In this document: positions 1 through 10,457 of the stretch, piece by piece
Layout: each line of letters starts with the position of its first letter
Numbering within the stretch: the stretch's first letter is position 1
NCBI GenBank assembly: GCA_934277985.1
Contig: CAKQWF010000007.1
Coordinates: 1-64,000, forward strand
Direction: 5' to 3'
DNA from: an uncultured Oxalobacter sp.
GTDB lineage: Bacteria > Pseudomonadota > Gammaproteobacteria > Burkholderiales > Burkholderiaceae_D
Length of the DNA: 64,000 nt
Program-made: the position numbers and the translations under genes
The notes under the pieces: generated by a model
What the model saw: only the letters and a program-made list of their open reading frames with translations
The model's database searches: none
What the model was told of the DNA's origin: nothing

Positions 1-77
1 TCAGCGGTTATCTTTCCCGAACTTAGCTACCCGGCTATGCCACTGGCGTGACAACCGGTACACCAGAGGTTCGTCCA
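1..77 (-). rRNA. 23S rRNA 3'-region fragment (truncated)
   Basis: Read on the minus strand, this stretch matches the region just after the sarcin-ricin loop of bacterial 23S rRNA (about E. coli 2670-2750). It runs from TGGACGAACCTCTGGTGT through GGTTGTCACGCCAGTGGC and GGGTAGCTAAGTTCGG to ATAACCGCTGA. Identity stops abruptly at 77: the expected upstream GAGAGGACCGGAG is replaced by unrelated AT-rich sequence leading to a pseudogene. The remaining 3' end would continue left of the window. It is therefore either an rRNA remnant or an rRNA gene cut by a rearrangement. It cannot be part of an intact 23S gene at this locus. Confidence 0.8.
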
Positions 78-99
78 TAGATAACATGTAAACCGCTTT

Positions 100-1741
100 T
101 CATTCCAACATTTCTATCGGATAAAAATTGCCATTTACGCTAAAAATATACCGAGATTCTTCCCGTTCCTGGTTACGATATGTCTCGCTGACCTCATACC
201 CCATCATTTCTGCCAGTACCAGTGGCAAAGATACCGTATTAAACATTTTTTCGCCATTGTGTCCCGTGGAATATTTGTCAACAAGCATTCTGGCATGCTG
301 AACCAGTTTCTCGTTTTCTGACCATATGACAAATGGAACTTCATACTGTTGCCTATCCAGACGAGGTAACCCATGTCCCTTATTCACAATTTCACCATGA
401 TCAGGCACATAGATAAATAATGTATTTCTGTCTTGACTTGCAATTTGCGTCAGTGATTCAAGGAATCTGTCCGTATTGGCAATTGTCGCATCATAATGGC
501 GATACTTCGGCAATGAATTGGCTGCTCTTTCGAAGTCAATTCGCTCATGGCCATACTTATACCCAAGATGACTCCCTCGCAAATGCAAGACAAACAGCTA
601 TTTTGCTGTATCGCGCAAATTATCTGAAAACGGTTTCAGCAAAGTATCGTCAAATTTTCCCGCGACAAAAGAAACCCTGTCTGCCTGCAACGCGAATAAC
701 CCTTACCAGCGTATCATGAAGCCCGATACCTCCCTGCTTTGATAGCCATAACGTTTCATACCCTGCCGCACTAGCCATTTCCAGAAGACTGACATTGTCT
801 GTAAAAGGCTCTATCCGTTTAGCTGTTGCCAGACTAAACATCCGGATAACCGCCTCTCGAGTAACCGAAGCCGGTGAAACTGCATTGAATATGGCGACCT
901 TGTCTTTTTCGGCTTCCCGCATCTTCATCATGAAATAATCTGTCGGGTAGGGATATCCGTAGATACCATGATGTTTTTTGTTGTCACTCTCACCGAGAAT
1001 TATGATGATTCTCTTTGGAGCGCTTTTGGCCATTACAGAATCAAGAGTTATACCGACTGGCAATATTCTTGTCTTGCTCAGTGCGTCATTTATTTTGGAT
1101 TGTGCTGCATGATAACCTGCAATCATGGCAGGTTCCTTGGTTACCAAATACGTACGGTACTTTGATCCCATTATTTCCATCGGATATTGCCTGAACTCAT
1201 ACGCCTCCCTCATTGAAAGACCCAACCATGATGGCACGGCAACCTTCAGCAACGGAAACAACAAAAGGACCAGAAGCACCGCTATACCGACGATTCCGGT
1301 TTTCGATATATTGCGGGTCAGCCTGAGCAAAAAGACAAAAATAGCGAGAAACAATAGCCAGGGAAGAATCCCAGCATGAAACAAAAATTCCTTTGCTTCG
1401 CTGTAATGTGTTTCCATTACGGAAGCCAGCATGCCATCGTGCAGAACACCGCCATACAAATAAATACACGAAACATTAAGAGTAACGACAAATGAAACGT
1501 ATAAAATGGCCGGTATTCTTAGCGGATGCGCCAAACGTACAAGCAGAAATATGACCACGGCATTGGCCATCGAACGTGATAATGTACGCGGCAACGCTTT
1601 CGGCAAATAAAAGAAGAATATACAAAAGCAGAAGCAAAATATCAGCAAAAACAACAATGTAGTCTTGAAGTCAAAAAAATCCTTTATCTGACTCTTCAGA
1701 CGATCAGATCGGTTTTTCAATTGCAAAACAATACCGGCCAC
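100..1741 (-). pseudogene. Broken phosphoethanolamine transferase (EptA/MCR-like, sulfatase fold)
   Basis: An intact homologue would be an inner-membrane enzyme adding phosphoethanolamine to lipid A or another glycolipid. The N-terminal part (650-1741, GTG start with AAGGCGG upstream) has about five membrane segments and the start of the periplasmic sulfatase domain: ILGES with the zinc Glu, and SPASVTRE with the likely nucleophilic Thr. The C-terminal part (100-588) carries VPDHGE and GHGLPR, the remaining zinc ligands. The halves are in different frames. The C-terminal frame stays open to about 702 (reading ADRVSFVAGKFDDTLLKPF) but carries an in-frame TAG at 598-600. So there are at least two lesions: a frameshift between about 653 and 702, and an amber codon. 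The gene is visibly more AT-rich than its neighbours and lies 13 bp downstream of aroA. Confidence 0.85.
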
Positions 1742-1754
1742 AAAACCGCCTTAT

Positions 1755-3068
1755 TTATGTAAACAAGGTTGCAAAAGCCTGAAAATATTCAGGAAATGTC
1801 TTCGCTACGCACTTTGGATCGTTGATTCTGATTCTCGCCCCTTGTTTGCCTTGTCCGGAAAGGCAAGCCAGCGAAAAACACATCGCCATACGATGATCGT
1901 CATATGTATCGATTTCGGCATCGGCAATCGTATCGGAAGGAACGATTTTCAACCAGTCATCACCTGCTTCCACGCCGACACCCAGTTTTGCCAGCTCCGT
2001 TGCCATTGCTGCAATCCTGTCTGTTTCCTTCACCCGCCAGCTACCGATATTGCGCAAGACACTGGGACCATCGGCATAGACCGCCAGCATTGCAACCGTC
2101 ATGGCTGCATCCGGTATCAGATTGAAATCCTGATCAATACCTTTTAACACATTGCCAGATTTCACCTCAATGTAATTGTCGCCATACTCGACATTCGCCC
2201 CCATTTTGGCGAGCACATCGACAAAACGGACATCACCCTGAATACTGTTGCGCCCGATACCCTCCACCCTGACCGGACCGCCTGATATTGCGGCAGCCGC
2301 CAGAAAATAGGAAGCGGAAGAAGCATCGCCTTCCACATGCAAAATACCGGGACTTCTGTACGTTTGCCCTTTTCTCAGGACAAACGTATTCCATCCATCC
2401 CTCTCGACCACAACACCGAATGTACGCATCAGATTCAGGGTAATCTCGATATACGGTTTTGAAATCAACTCACCAATCACATGAATCGTAACATCGTCCG
2501 TTCTCGCCATCAGCGGTGCTGCCATAAGCAAGGCTGTCAGAAACTGGCTGGACACATTGCCACGCACCCTCAGTTCATGAGAATTGAACCTTCCTTCATG
2601 AATCCTGATCGGAGGATAACCCGGATTTTCCACATACTCGATCTGTGCGCCTGAAGCATTGAGCGCATCCACCAGATCCCCAATCGGACGTTCATGCATC
2701 CGGGGAATGCCACGCAAAAGAAAATCGCCCCCCAGTACCGCCAACGCTGCAGTTAACGGGCGAATTGCCGTCCCAGCATTACCGAGAAACAAGTCGGCCC
2801 TTTTGACCGGCAAATCACCTCGCGTACCCCTGACGATATATTCATTCGCATTTTCTGTCTGTTTCCACTGTACACCCAATGCCTGCAATGCATCCAGCAT
2901 CACCGATGTATCATCCGAAGACAACAAATCCCTGACAACCGTTTCCCCATCAGCCAGTGCAGACAAAAGCAACGTACGGTTCGATATGCTTTTCGAACCT
3001 GGAAGACGAATAACTCCGGAAACATTGGCCACCGGCAGCAAATCGATATATTTCGGATAACGAGACAT
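1755..3068 (-). CDS. aroA: 3-phosphoshikimate 1-carboxyvinyltransferase (EPSP synthase)
   Basis: Catalyses transfer of enolpyruvate from PEP to shikimate-3-phosphate, the sixth step of the shikimate pathway, in the cytosol. At 437 residues it has normal length. Visible family motifs are [10 protein letters not shown] at residues 22-31 (shikimate-3-phosphate/PEP binding), [13 protein letters not shown] near 100 (the G-rather-than-A form NAGT), [10 protein letters not shown], and [12 protein letters not shown] near the C-terminus. It starts 4 bp after the tyrA stop, so it is probably translated as the last intact gene of the serC-pheA-hisC-tyrA-aroA operon. In related Burkholderiales cmk and rpsA follow; here a pseudogene does. 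Confidence 0.97.
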   Translation of the reverse strand: MSRYPKYIDLLPVANVSGVIRLPGSKSISNRTLLLSALADGETVVRDLLSSDDTSVMLDALQALGVQWKQTENANEYIVRGTRGDLPVKRADLFLGNAGTAIRPLTAALAVLGGDFLLRGIPRMHERPIGDLVDALNASGAQIEYVENPGYPPIRIHEGRFNSHELRVRGNVSSQFLTALLMAAPLMARTDDVTIHVIGELISKPYIEITLNLMRTFGVVVERDGWNTFVLRKGQTYRSPGILHVEGDASSASYFLAAAAISGGPVRVEGIGRNSIQGDVRFVDVLAKMGANVEYGDNYIEVKSGNVLKGIDQDFNLIPDAAMTVAMLAVYADGPSVLRNIGSWRVKETDRIAAMATELAKLGVGVEAGDDWLKIVPSDTIADAEIDTYDDHRMAMCFSLACLSGQGKQGARIRINDPKCVAKTFPEYFQAFATLFT

Positions 3069-3072
3069 CAGA

Positions 3073-3966
3073 CTATTCCTGTTTTTTCCGTTCGGAACTT
3101 TCTATGGTATTGAGCCAGTTCATTCTGGCTTGCTGTGCACACGCATAAATCTTTTCCAGCTCGCGGCCATCGGCTTTTTCCACCCAATCACGGATTTGTC
3201 TCAATTCATCCATATAGGCATCCATTTCCGTCAGCAAATGCTCACGATTCGCCAGCGTAATATCCCGCCACATCTCTGGCGACGAACCGGCAATACGCGT
3301 GAAATCCCTGAATCCACTTGCGGCATACCGGAAAAACAGCTCGGATTTGGGATGACGTGCGACATAATCCACCAGACCATACGCCAGCAAATGCGGCATA
3401 TGACTGACGGTCGCGAACACATTGTCATGATCCTCCGGCGTCAGATAATGGATCACAGCACCGCACTGTTCCCACAAACCCGCAATTCTTTCGATATCTT
3501 CCCGACGATTCTCTGCAAGACGTGTAATGACCGTCTTTTTCCCCAGAAACAAATCATCCGTAGCAGCTTCGGGACCATTCATTTCACGGCCTGCAATCGG
3601 ATGTGCTGGCACAAAACGACCAACTTGCGCCCCCAATACTTCACGTGCCATCGCCACCACATTGGTCTTGGTACTACCCGTATCGGTGATAATCATTCCA
3701 TCAGGCAAATACGGCATCACTGAACGCAATACATTGGCCGTCTGTGCAACCGGCACGGCCAGTACCAGCAAATCGGCATCCCGGAAAGTGTCCTCAGGCG
3801 AAGAACCAGCATCATCTACAATACCCAATGCATGCGCCCTGGACAGAATTTCACGGTTCCGTTCCAGACCGACAATATTCCCACGATAACCGGAACGCCG
3901 CAAAGACAACGCCAGGGACCCGCCAATCAGGCCGACGCCACAAATAACGATTTTTCCGAAAGCCAT
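3073..3966 (-). CDS. tyrA: Prephenate dehydrogenase
   Basis: Converts prephenate to 4-hydroxyphenylpyruvate with NAD(P)+ in tyrosine synthesis. The N-terminal Rossmann motif is [14 protein letters not shown]. It continues with [17 protein letters not shown] and [11 protein letters not shown], all typical of monofunctional TyrA. The chosen ATG shares its A with the hisC stop (TGATG overlap), giving 297 residues. An ORF extension upstream would read through hisC and is not credible. The overlap implies translational coupling with hisC, which supplies the next transamination step. Confidence 0.95.
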   Translation of the reverse strand: MAFGKIVICGVGLIGGSLALSLRRSGYRGNIVGLERNREILSRAHALGIVDDAGSSPEDTFRDADLLVLAVPVAQTANVLRSVMPYLPDGMIITDTGSTKTNVVAMAREVLGAQVGRFVPAHPIAGREMNGPEAATDDLFLGKKTVITRLAENRREDIERIAGLWEQCGAVIHYLTPEDHDNVFATVSHMPHLLAYGLVDYVARHPKSELFFRYAASGFRDFTRIAGSSPEMWRDITLANREHLLTEMDAYMDELRQIRDWVEKADGRELEKIYACAQQARMNWLNTIESSERKKQE

Positions 3967-5078
3967 CACGAATTTGCCAGAATCGCTTTCAATGCATCGA
4001 CAAACGCGCGGTTTTCTTCCGGCAGACCGATAGAAATACGCAACCACTCCGGCAAGCCATAGGCATTGACCGGGCGCACGATAATCCCGCGTTTAAGCAA
4101 TTCCAGATTAACACGCGTACCTGCCCCCTTGTCCTGACCGACCTTGACCAGAATGAAATTACCATGCGAGGGAACATATTTGAGTCCCATCGCATCAAAA
4201 GATGCTGTCAGATAACGATATCCGTCCGCATTGATTTTCGCGCTCTTTTCCAGAAACTCGCTATCCTGCAAGGCAGCGACCGCGGCAGCCTGCGCCAGTG
4301 CATTCACATTGAACGGCTGCCGGACACGATTCAACAAATCCGTCACTTCCTGCTGAGCCAGTCCGAACCCCACACGCAAACCAGCCAGGCCATAGGCTTT
4401 CGAAAACGTACGCGAAACCAGCAAATTGGGGTATTTCCGAACCCATGCCGTGGAATCATACTGGATTGAGGCATCCAGGTATTCGTTATACGCTTCGTCG
4501 ATCACGACCAAGACATCGGACGGCACCTTGTCGAGAAAAGCCTCGATTGCCTCCGGCCGAAGAAACGTACCGGTAGGATTGTTCGGATTGGCAATGAAAA
4601 CCAGTTTGGTATCCGGCCTGATAGCAGCGAGCATCGCCGGCAGATCATGTCCAAAATCGACCGAAGGAACCTGAATCCCGTTAGCGCCCGTCGCCTTGGC
4701 AACAAGCGCATATACCAGAAACGAATATTCCGAAAAAACAATGGATTGTCCGGGCTGGACAAACGTTCTGCCAGCCAGATCAATGATATCGTTGCTGCCG
4801 TTGCCCAGTGTAATCCAGTCCTGCGGCACACCGTAACGTTCGGAAATCGCCTTTTTCAATTCAAACCCGTTAGCGTCAGGATAACGTCCCGTTTCATCAA
4901 GTGCTTTCCGAACGGCGACCTTGGCCGATTCAGGCATACCCAACGGATTTTCATTGGACGCCAGTTTGATGATTTTTTCGGGATCCAGACCGAATTCGCG
5001 GGCAACCTCTGAAATCGGCTTGCCTGCCTGATAGGGCGCAATGGCGCGTATATATTCCGGAGCGAACTGATTAGACAT
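3966..5078 (-). CDS. hisC: Histidinol-phosphate / aromatic aminotransferase
   Basis: PLP-dependent class I/II aminotransferase of 370 residues. It shows SNENPLG near residue 40, NPNNPTGTFL, VIDEAYNEY, and the PLP lysine in SRTFSKAYGLAGLRVG. The family transaminates histidinol phosphate. Many HisC copies that sit in aromatic clusters also accept phenylpyruvate and 4-hydroxyphenylpyruvate. Its place between pheA (21 bp upstream) and tyrA (overlapping) suggests that its main job here is the final step of phenylalanine and tyrosine synthesis. That is an inference from context, not from residues. Confidence 0.93.
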   Translation of the reverse strand: MSNQFAPEYIRAIAPYQAGKPISEVAREFGLDPEKIIKLASNENPLGMPESAKVAVRKALDETGRYPDANGFELKKAISERYGVPQDWITLGNGSNDIIDLAGRTFVQPGQSIVFSEYSFLVYALVAKATGANGIQVPSVDFGHDLPAMLAAIRPDTKLVFIANPNNPTGTFLRPEAIEAFLDKVPSDVLVVIDEAYNEYLDASIQYDSTAWVRKYPNLLVSRTFSKAYGLAGLRVGFGLAQQEVTDLLNRVRQPFNVNALAQAAAVAALQDSEFLEKSAKINADGYRYLTASFDAMGLKYVPSHGNFILVKVGQDKGAGTRVNLELLKRGIIVRPVNAYGLPEWLRISIGLPEENRAFVDALKAILANS

Positions 5079-5099
5079 AATGATTCCAGTAATAACGAA

Positions 5100-6164
5100 C
5101 TAAATGGGATATGAACCAAGTACCTTGAAATAAACGACCCTGTCTTTCAATTCCGACAACGCCTGTTTGATCTTCTCTTCCCTGACGTGACCCTCGATAT
5201 CCACGAAGAAATAATATTCCCAGTTACCGGTTTTGGCCGGTCTGGATTCCAGCCTCGTCATGGATACGCCATATTTTTCCAACGGTTCCAGCATACTGTA
5301 CACGGCGCCCGCCTTGTTCTGCACCGACAACAACAGCGAAGTCTGGTCCTTGCCCGTCGGCACCGTTTCCTTCCTGCCGATCACGGCAAACCGGGTCCTG
5401 TTTTGCGGCTCATCCTGAATATGGGCATTGACTACCTGAAGCCAATAACGTTTCGAAGCGATTTCGCCGGCAATGGCAGCAACCTTGCCGTCCTCGCTGG
5501 CCATGCGCGCAGCCTCGGCATTGGAAGACACCGCCTGTCTCGGAATATTGGGAAAATGCTGGTTGAGCCACCCCTGACACTGCGCCAGCGCCTGCGAATG
5601 TGCGCAAATGGTATGCACGTCATCCATATTCCCGCTTTGCGTCATCAAATTGTGCTGCACAGGAATGGAGACCTCACTACTGATCGTCAGCGGCGTTTGC
5701 ATCAGCAAATCCAGCGTCCGGTTGATCGCGCCTTCCGTCGAATTCTCGACCGGCGCCACACCGAAATCGGCAGTCCCGGCTTCCACGGCACGAAACACAG
5801 CATCTATGGACGGACAGGGCAATGCATCCACCGACGTTCCGAAACTGCGGTATACCGCCTGTTCCGAAAACGTGCCTGCCGGACCGAGATAAGCGACGAT
5901 CATTTTCTTTTCCAGCGCACGACACGCCGACATGATTTCCCTGAAAATCGTCTGTAACGCCGCATTGCCCAGAGGCCCCGGATTGCGATCGGCGATTCCT
6001 CTCAATACCTGTGCTTCCCTGTCAGGCCTGAAAATCGGCGCATCCGATTTGTTTTTGACGCGTCCCACTTCCTGGGCTACCCGCGCACGGCGATTCAGCA
6101 AGGCCACGATCTGACCATCAAGTTCATCGATCTGGTCTCGCAAAGGTTTCAATAATTTTTCCAT
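5100..6164 (-). CDS. pheA: Bifunctional chorismate mutase / prephenate dehydratase
   Basis: Makes phenylpyruvate from chorismate in two steps. Residues 1-90 form an AroQ-type chorismate mutase (LLKPLRDQIDELDGQIVALLNRRA). The prephenate dehydratase domain begins at VAYLGPAGTFSEQA and contains the NRTRF motif. The C-terminal ACT domain has ESRP (TRLESRPAKTGNWEYYFF), the usual phenylalanine-binding feedback site. The length of 354 matches proteobacterial P-proteins. It lies 94 bp downstream of serC and 21 bp upstream of hisC. Confidence 0.96.
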   Translation of the reverse strand: MEKLLKPLRDQIDELDGQIVALLNRRARVAQEVGRVKNKSDAPIFRPDREAQVLRGIADRNPGPLGNAALQTIFREIMSACRALEKKMIVAYLGPAGTFSEQAVYRSFGTSVDALPCPSIDAVFRAVEAGTADFGVAPVENSTEGAINRTLDLLMQTPLTISSEVSIPVQHNLMTQSGNMDDVHTICAHSQALAQCQGWLNQHFPNIPRQAVSSNAEAARMASEDGKVAAIAGEIASKRYWLQVVNAHIQDEPQNRTRFAVIGRKETVPTGKDQTSLLLSVQNKAGAVYSMLEPLEKYGVSMTRLESRPAKTGNWEYYFFVDIEGHVREEKIKQALSELKDRVVYFKVLGSYPI

Positions 6165-6258
6165 GAATCAACAATAGATACTGTGTCGTCAAAACGGCCA
6201 CCGGCCAGCATGAAAATACGAAGAATTATTGTACGGCATAAACCAGCAGGTCCCCAGT

Positions 6259-7362
6259 TTATACCACAGATAACCGGCCATACCGGTTTTCAAAACCACG
6301 CATAAACGCAACAAGCGCCCTGACCCCTTCGATCGGCATGGCATTGTACAAAGACGCACGCATTCCCCCCGTCAGACGATGACCTTTGAGCTGAAGCAAC
6401 CCATGCTTTTCCGCCTCCGCCAGAAATACATCGTTCAATGCCTCATTCGCCAGAAAAAACGGTACACTCATTCTGGAGCGGCAATCTACCTTGACGTCGT
6501 TACGATAAAACGCACTACGGTCGATAAAGTCATACAGCAGGGATGATTTCTCGATACTGTCCTGCTCCATGCGCGCCACCCCACCCTGTTTCTTCAGCCA
6601 TTTGAATACAAGACCACATAAATAAATCGCATAAGTCGGCGGCGTATTGAACATGGAATCATGGTCCGCAACATTTTGCCAGTCAAAAACCGACGGACAA
6701 CACGGCAACGCATGACCGATCAGATCTTCCCTCACAATCAGCACAGTAACCCCGGCAGGTCCCAGATTTTTCTGTGCACTGGCGAAAACCAGCGCATACC
6801 GTGAAAAATCCACCGGACGCGACAAGATATCGGACGACATATCTGCTACCAGCGGCACATCTTTTGTGTCGGGCACAAAACCGAACTGATTGCCATTGAT
6901 CGTTTCATTCGAACAGACATGCACATACGCAGCGCGTTCAGTCAACTGCCATACATCACGAGGAGGCACATCATGAAACCCCCTGCTTTCCGAAGATGCC
7001 GCAATGTGCACCACACCATACTTTCCGGCTTCACGCAACGACTTGCCGGACCATACTCCCGTATGCACAAAATCGATCACACCCTCAGCGCATGACCTGC
7101 CGACCAGATTCATCGGAATAATCGCATTCATGGCGGTCGCCCCGCCCTGCATGAACAAAATACGGTGTGTCGGCGGCACCTCCAGCAATTCACGCAAATC
7201 ATCTCGCGCCTGCCGAATAATCGTACCGAACTGCCTCCCACGGTGACTCAGCTCCATGGCCGACATCCCGCATCCATGCCAATCCTGCATTTCAACGGCA
7301 GCCTGAACAAGCACCTCTTCCGGCATCATCGCCGGTCCCGCCGAAAAATTATACGGACGCAT
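6259..7362 (-). CDS. serC: Phosphoserine aminotransferase
   Basis: PLP enzyme converting 3-phosphohydroxypyruvate to phosphoserine (serine synthesis), also used on a pyridoxine precursor. It has 367 residues and begins [18 protein letters not shown], the hallmark SerC N-terminus. The PLP lysine is in [14 protein letters not shown], and the C-terminus has [16 protein letters not shown]. It follows gyrA by 14 bp on the same strand, the standard gyrA-serC-pheA order in betaproteobacteria, so part of its transcription may come from the gyrA promoter. Confidence 0.97.
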   Translation of the reverse strand: MRPYNFSAGPAMMPEEVLVQAAVEMQDWHGCGMSAMELSHRGRQFGTIIRQARDDLRELLEVPPTHRILFMQGGATAMNAIIPMNLVGRSCAEGVIDFVHTGVWSGKSLREAGKYGVVHIAASSESRGFHDVPPRDVWQLTERAAYVHVCSNETINGNQFGFVPDTKDVPLVADMSSDILSRPVDFSRYALVFASAQKNLGPAGVTVLIVREDLIGHALPCCPSVFDWQNVADHDSMFNTPPTYAIYLCGLVFKWLKKQGGVARMEQDSIEKSSLLYDFIDRSAFYRNDVKVDCRSRMSVPFFLANEALNDVFLAEAEKHGLLQLKGHRLTGGMRASLYNAMPIEGVRALVAFMRGFENRYGRLSVV

Positions 7363-7376
7363 CGGCGTTTCTCTTG

Positions 7377-9980
7377 TCAGGCATTCTCCGAAGTCTCATC
7401 GATATCGGATTCCAGAATGCGTTGCAATCCACTAAGTGTCGTACCTTCCCCGACGGCGATCAGCGTAACCCCTTGTGCCGCGCGCCCCATTTCACGGATT
7501 TCGGACACCCTTGTTCGAATCAGGACACCGCCCGTCGTAATCAACATGATTTCGTCGTTTTCATTGACCAGCGTCGCCGCCACCACCTTGCCGTTACGTT
7601 CACTCGTCTGAATGGCGATCATACCTTTGGTACCCCTGCCATGACGTGTATATTCGGCAATCGGCGTCCGCTTGCCGAAACCGTTCTCCGTCGCCGTCAG
7701 CACTGACTGGCTTTCATCGCCCGCCACCAGCAAGGCGATCACCTTCTGATCATCATCAAGATTCATCCCCTTGACACCGCGGGCAGTCCTTCCCATCGGA
7801 CGCACATCGTTTTCATCGAACCGGACAGCCTTTCCTGCATCCGAAAACAGCATCACATCATGCTTACCATCGGTAAGCGCGGCACCGATCAGATAATCCC
7901 CCTCATCCAGACCGACAGCGATAATACCTGCCTTGCGCGGATTGCTGAAATCCGTCAGTGGAGTTTTCTTGACCGTTCCCTGGCTGGTCGCCATGAAAAT
8001 GAAATGGTTTTCCGGGAAACTCCGGTTCTCGCCAGACAATGGCAAAATGACCGTGATTTTTTCATCTTCCTGTAGCGGGAACATGTTCACGATCGGCTTG
8101 CCTCGTGAATTGCGCGAGCCTTGCGGAACCTCCCATACTTTCAGCCAGTACATCCGCCCACGATCGGAAAAACACAGAATATAATCATGCGTATTGGCGA
8201 TAAACAGCTGGTCGACCCAGTCGTCTTCCTTCGTCGCCGTCGCCTGCCGTCCTCTGCCGCCGCGTTTTTGCGCACGATATTCCGAAAGAGGTTGTGCCTT
8301 GATATACCCGCCATGCGAAAGCGTCACCACCATATCCTGCGGCGTGATCAAATCTTCCGTTTCCAGATCGCTGGCATTGAGTTCGATTTCGGAACGACGG
8401 CTGTCCTTGAGCTTTTCGCCGTATTCACCGATCACCTCACGCAATTCACCGTCGATAATGGCAAGCAGGCGTTCCGGTTTGGCCAGAATATCGAGCAATT
8501 CGGCAATCTGTGCCATCACATCGCCATATTCATTCAGTATTTTGTCCTGTTCCAGGCCTGTCAGCCGTTGCAGGCGCATCTGGAGAATTTCCGTCGCCTG
8601 TTCTTCAGACAACCTGTACAAACCATCGGACTGAATCCCGTACATCTTCGGCAGACCTTCTGGCCTGAAATCGCTCACGCTATTGTCATGTACCGCACTG
8701 GTTCGTTCCAGCATCGAGCGAACCAGCGAAGAATCCCATGCTCTCGCCATCAACTCCTGACGGGCCACTGGCGGCGTCGGCGCAGCACGAATAATAGCGA
8801 TGAAATCATCGATATTGGCCAGTGCCACCGCAAGCCCCTCTAACAAGTGTCCCCGTTCACGTGCCTTGCGCAATTCGAAAATGGTACGACGCGTCACCAC
8901 TTCCCTGCGATGCGCAAGGAAACACTCCAGCATCTGCTTGAGATTGAGCAATTTGGGCTGACCGTCCACCAGTGCGACCATATTCATACCGAACGTATCT
9001 TGCAGCTGCGTCTGCTTGAACAGATTGTTCAGCACCACTTCAGCCACTTCGTTGCGCTTGAGTTCGATCACGACCCGCATACCGGACTTGTCCGATTCAT
9101 CGCGGATATCGGAAATACCTTCCAGTTTCTTTTCGCGCACCCCCTCTGCAATCCGTTCCAGCAATGTCTTTTTATTGACCTGATACGGCAACTCGTCGAT
9201 GATGATCGCCTGACGCCCATCTCGTCCATGTTCTTCGAAATGCGTCCTGGCACGTATCACGACACGACCGCGCCCCGTACGATACCCTTCGCGAACGCCT
9301 GCCACACCATACACCAGCCCACCTGTCGGAAAATCAGGCGCCGGAATAATATCGATCAATTCATCGATAGCGCAATCCGGATTGTGCAGCAAATGCAATG
9401 CCCCGCGAATCACCTCGCCCAGGTTATGCGGTGGAATATTGGTCGCCATCCCGACCGCAATACCGGAAGAACCGTTTATCAGAAGATTCGGGATACGTGT
9501 CGGCAACACTGACGGTTCTTTTTCCTTGCCGTCGTAATTCGGAACGAAATCGATCGTCTCCTTGTCGATATCAGCCAGCATTTCATCGGCAATCCTGTCC
9601 AGACGACATTCCGTATAACGCATCGCCGCAGCATTGTCGCCGTCGACCGAACCGAAATTGCCCTGCCCGTCCACCAGCGTATAACGCAACGAAAAATCCT
9701 GCGCCATTCTGACAAGCGTATCGTAAATGGACTGGTCACCATGCGGATGATATTTACCCATGACCTCGCCCACGACACGAGCGCACTTCACATAAGGACG
9801 GTTCCATGTATTGTTCATTTCATGCATGCCGAACAACACCCGGCGATGCACCGGTTTCAGACCATCCCTGACATCCGGAAGCGCCCTGCCGACGATCACG
9901 CTCATCGCATAATCGAGATAGCTTTTACGCATTTCGTCTTCCAGCGAAATGGCAATGGTTTCTTTGGCAAACTGATCCAT
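7377..9980 (-). CDS. gyrA: DNA gyrase subunit A
   Basis: Breakage-reunion subunit of type IIA topoisomerase. The start at 9980 gives 867 residues beginning [17 protein letters not shown], matching the family; longer reading to 10112 is not supported. The catalytic tyrosine is in [12 protein letters not shown], near residue 122. The C-terminal beta-pinwheel includes the GyrA-box-like QKRGGRGRQ. In the quinolone-resistance region the sequence is HGDQSIYDT: residue 83 is Gln (Ser in E. coli, Thr in some Burkholderiales as I recall), while Asp87 is kept. Upstream, 9981-10457 contains no other gene. Confidence 0.97.
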   Translation of the reverse strand: MDQFAKETIAISLEDEMRKSYLDYAMSVIVGRALPDVRDGLKPVHRRVLFGMHEMNNTWNRPYVKCARVVGEVMGKYHPHGDQSIYDTLVRMAQDFSLRYTLVDGQGNFGSVDGDNAAAMRYTECRLDRIADEMLADIDKETIDFVPNYDGKEKEPSVLPTRIPNLLINGSSGIAVGMATNIPPHNLGEVIRGALHLLHNPDCAIDELIDIIPAPDFPTGGLVYGVAGVREGYRTGRGRVVIRARTHFEEHGRDGRQAIIIDELPYQVNKKTLLERIAEGVREKKLEGISDIRDESDKSGMRVVIELKRNEVAEVVLNNLFKQTQLQDTFGMNMVALVDGQPKLLNLKQMLECFLAHRREVVTRRTIFELRKARERGHLLEGLAVALANIDDFIAIIRAAPTPPVARQELMARAWDSSLVRSMLERTSAVHDNSVSDFRPEGLPKMYGIQSDGLYRLSEEQATEILQMRLQRLTGLEQDKILNEYGDVMAQIAELLDILAKPERLLAIIDGELREVIGEYGEKLKDSRRSEIELNASDLETEDLITPQDMVVTLSHGGYIKAQPLSEYRAQKRGGRGRQATATKEDDWVDQLFIANTHDYILCFSDRGRMYWLKVWEVPQGSRNSRGKPIVNMFPLQEDEKITVILPLSGENRSFPENHFIFMATSQGTVKKTPLTDFSNPRKAGIIAVGLDEGDYLIGAALTDGKHDVMLFSDAGKAVRFDENDVRPMGRTARGVKGMNLDDDQKVIALLVAGDESQSVLTATENGFGKRTPIAEYTRHGRGTKGMIAIQTSERNGKVVAATLVNENDEIMLITTGGVLIRTRVSEIREMGRAAQGVTLIAVGEGTTLSGLQRILESDIDETSENA

Positions 9981-10369
9981 GAGAGAAAATTCCGACAGAC
10001 TGAAAAAAACCGGATAGAGAATGTTCCGGCAATAAAAACAGGATTTTACCACGCCATCCGACCAAACCCGCCCCATGCGCGTCAAATCGGCATGCAATTC
10101 TTTTCCCAGCATTCACGCCATCACGCGATTTTTCCGGTCCGTCACACCGACTTGATTTTTTCAACTGGCGGATATATAAAACATGATGCAGTGACAGCCT
10201 GATGCCGTTACAAGACAAGTCCGACATATCCGGTTGCAAAAAAGCTACAAATTGATACCAAAAGTTGATCTAACAAACAAAATAGAAAATTGTTTGAACT
10301 TCGTAGCTTATCTAGCCATCGTCAATATGTCAGAATAGCTGTAACGCATTATTAGAAGCGAATCGGATC
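9981..10369. other. Intergenic region between gyrA and the ompA promoter
   Basis: Divergent spacer holding the gyrA upstream region (minus) and the ompA upstream region (plus). I see no convincing coding region, tRNA or strong hairpin. The segment 10240-10370 is AT-rich and would suit upstream promoter elements for ompA. A clear gyrA promoter could not be picked out. Confidence 0.5.
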
Positions 10370-10375
10370 TATAAT
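10370..10375 (+). promoter_or_regulatory. ompA promoter -10 box (TATAAT)
   Basis: A perfect TATAAT lies 82 bp upstream of the ompA ATG. The -35 position (about 10346-10352, GCATTAT) is a poor match, so activity may rely on the AT-rich sequence upstream. The transcript would have a 5' leader of about 75 nt ending in the strong AAGAGGA ribosome-binding site at 10445. Confidence 0.5.
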
Positions 10376-10457
10376 GTGATTGTCATGTTATTGGTATTTC
10401 GAAGTTAGAAAAATGCATGCGCAGCCCGCTGTGGATATCTCAACTAAGAGGATAAAT

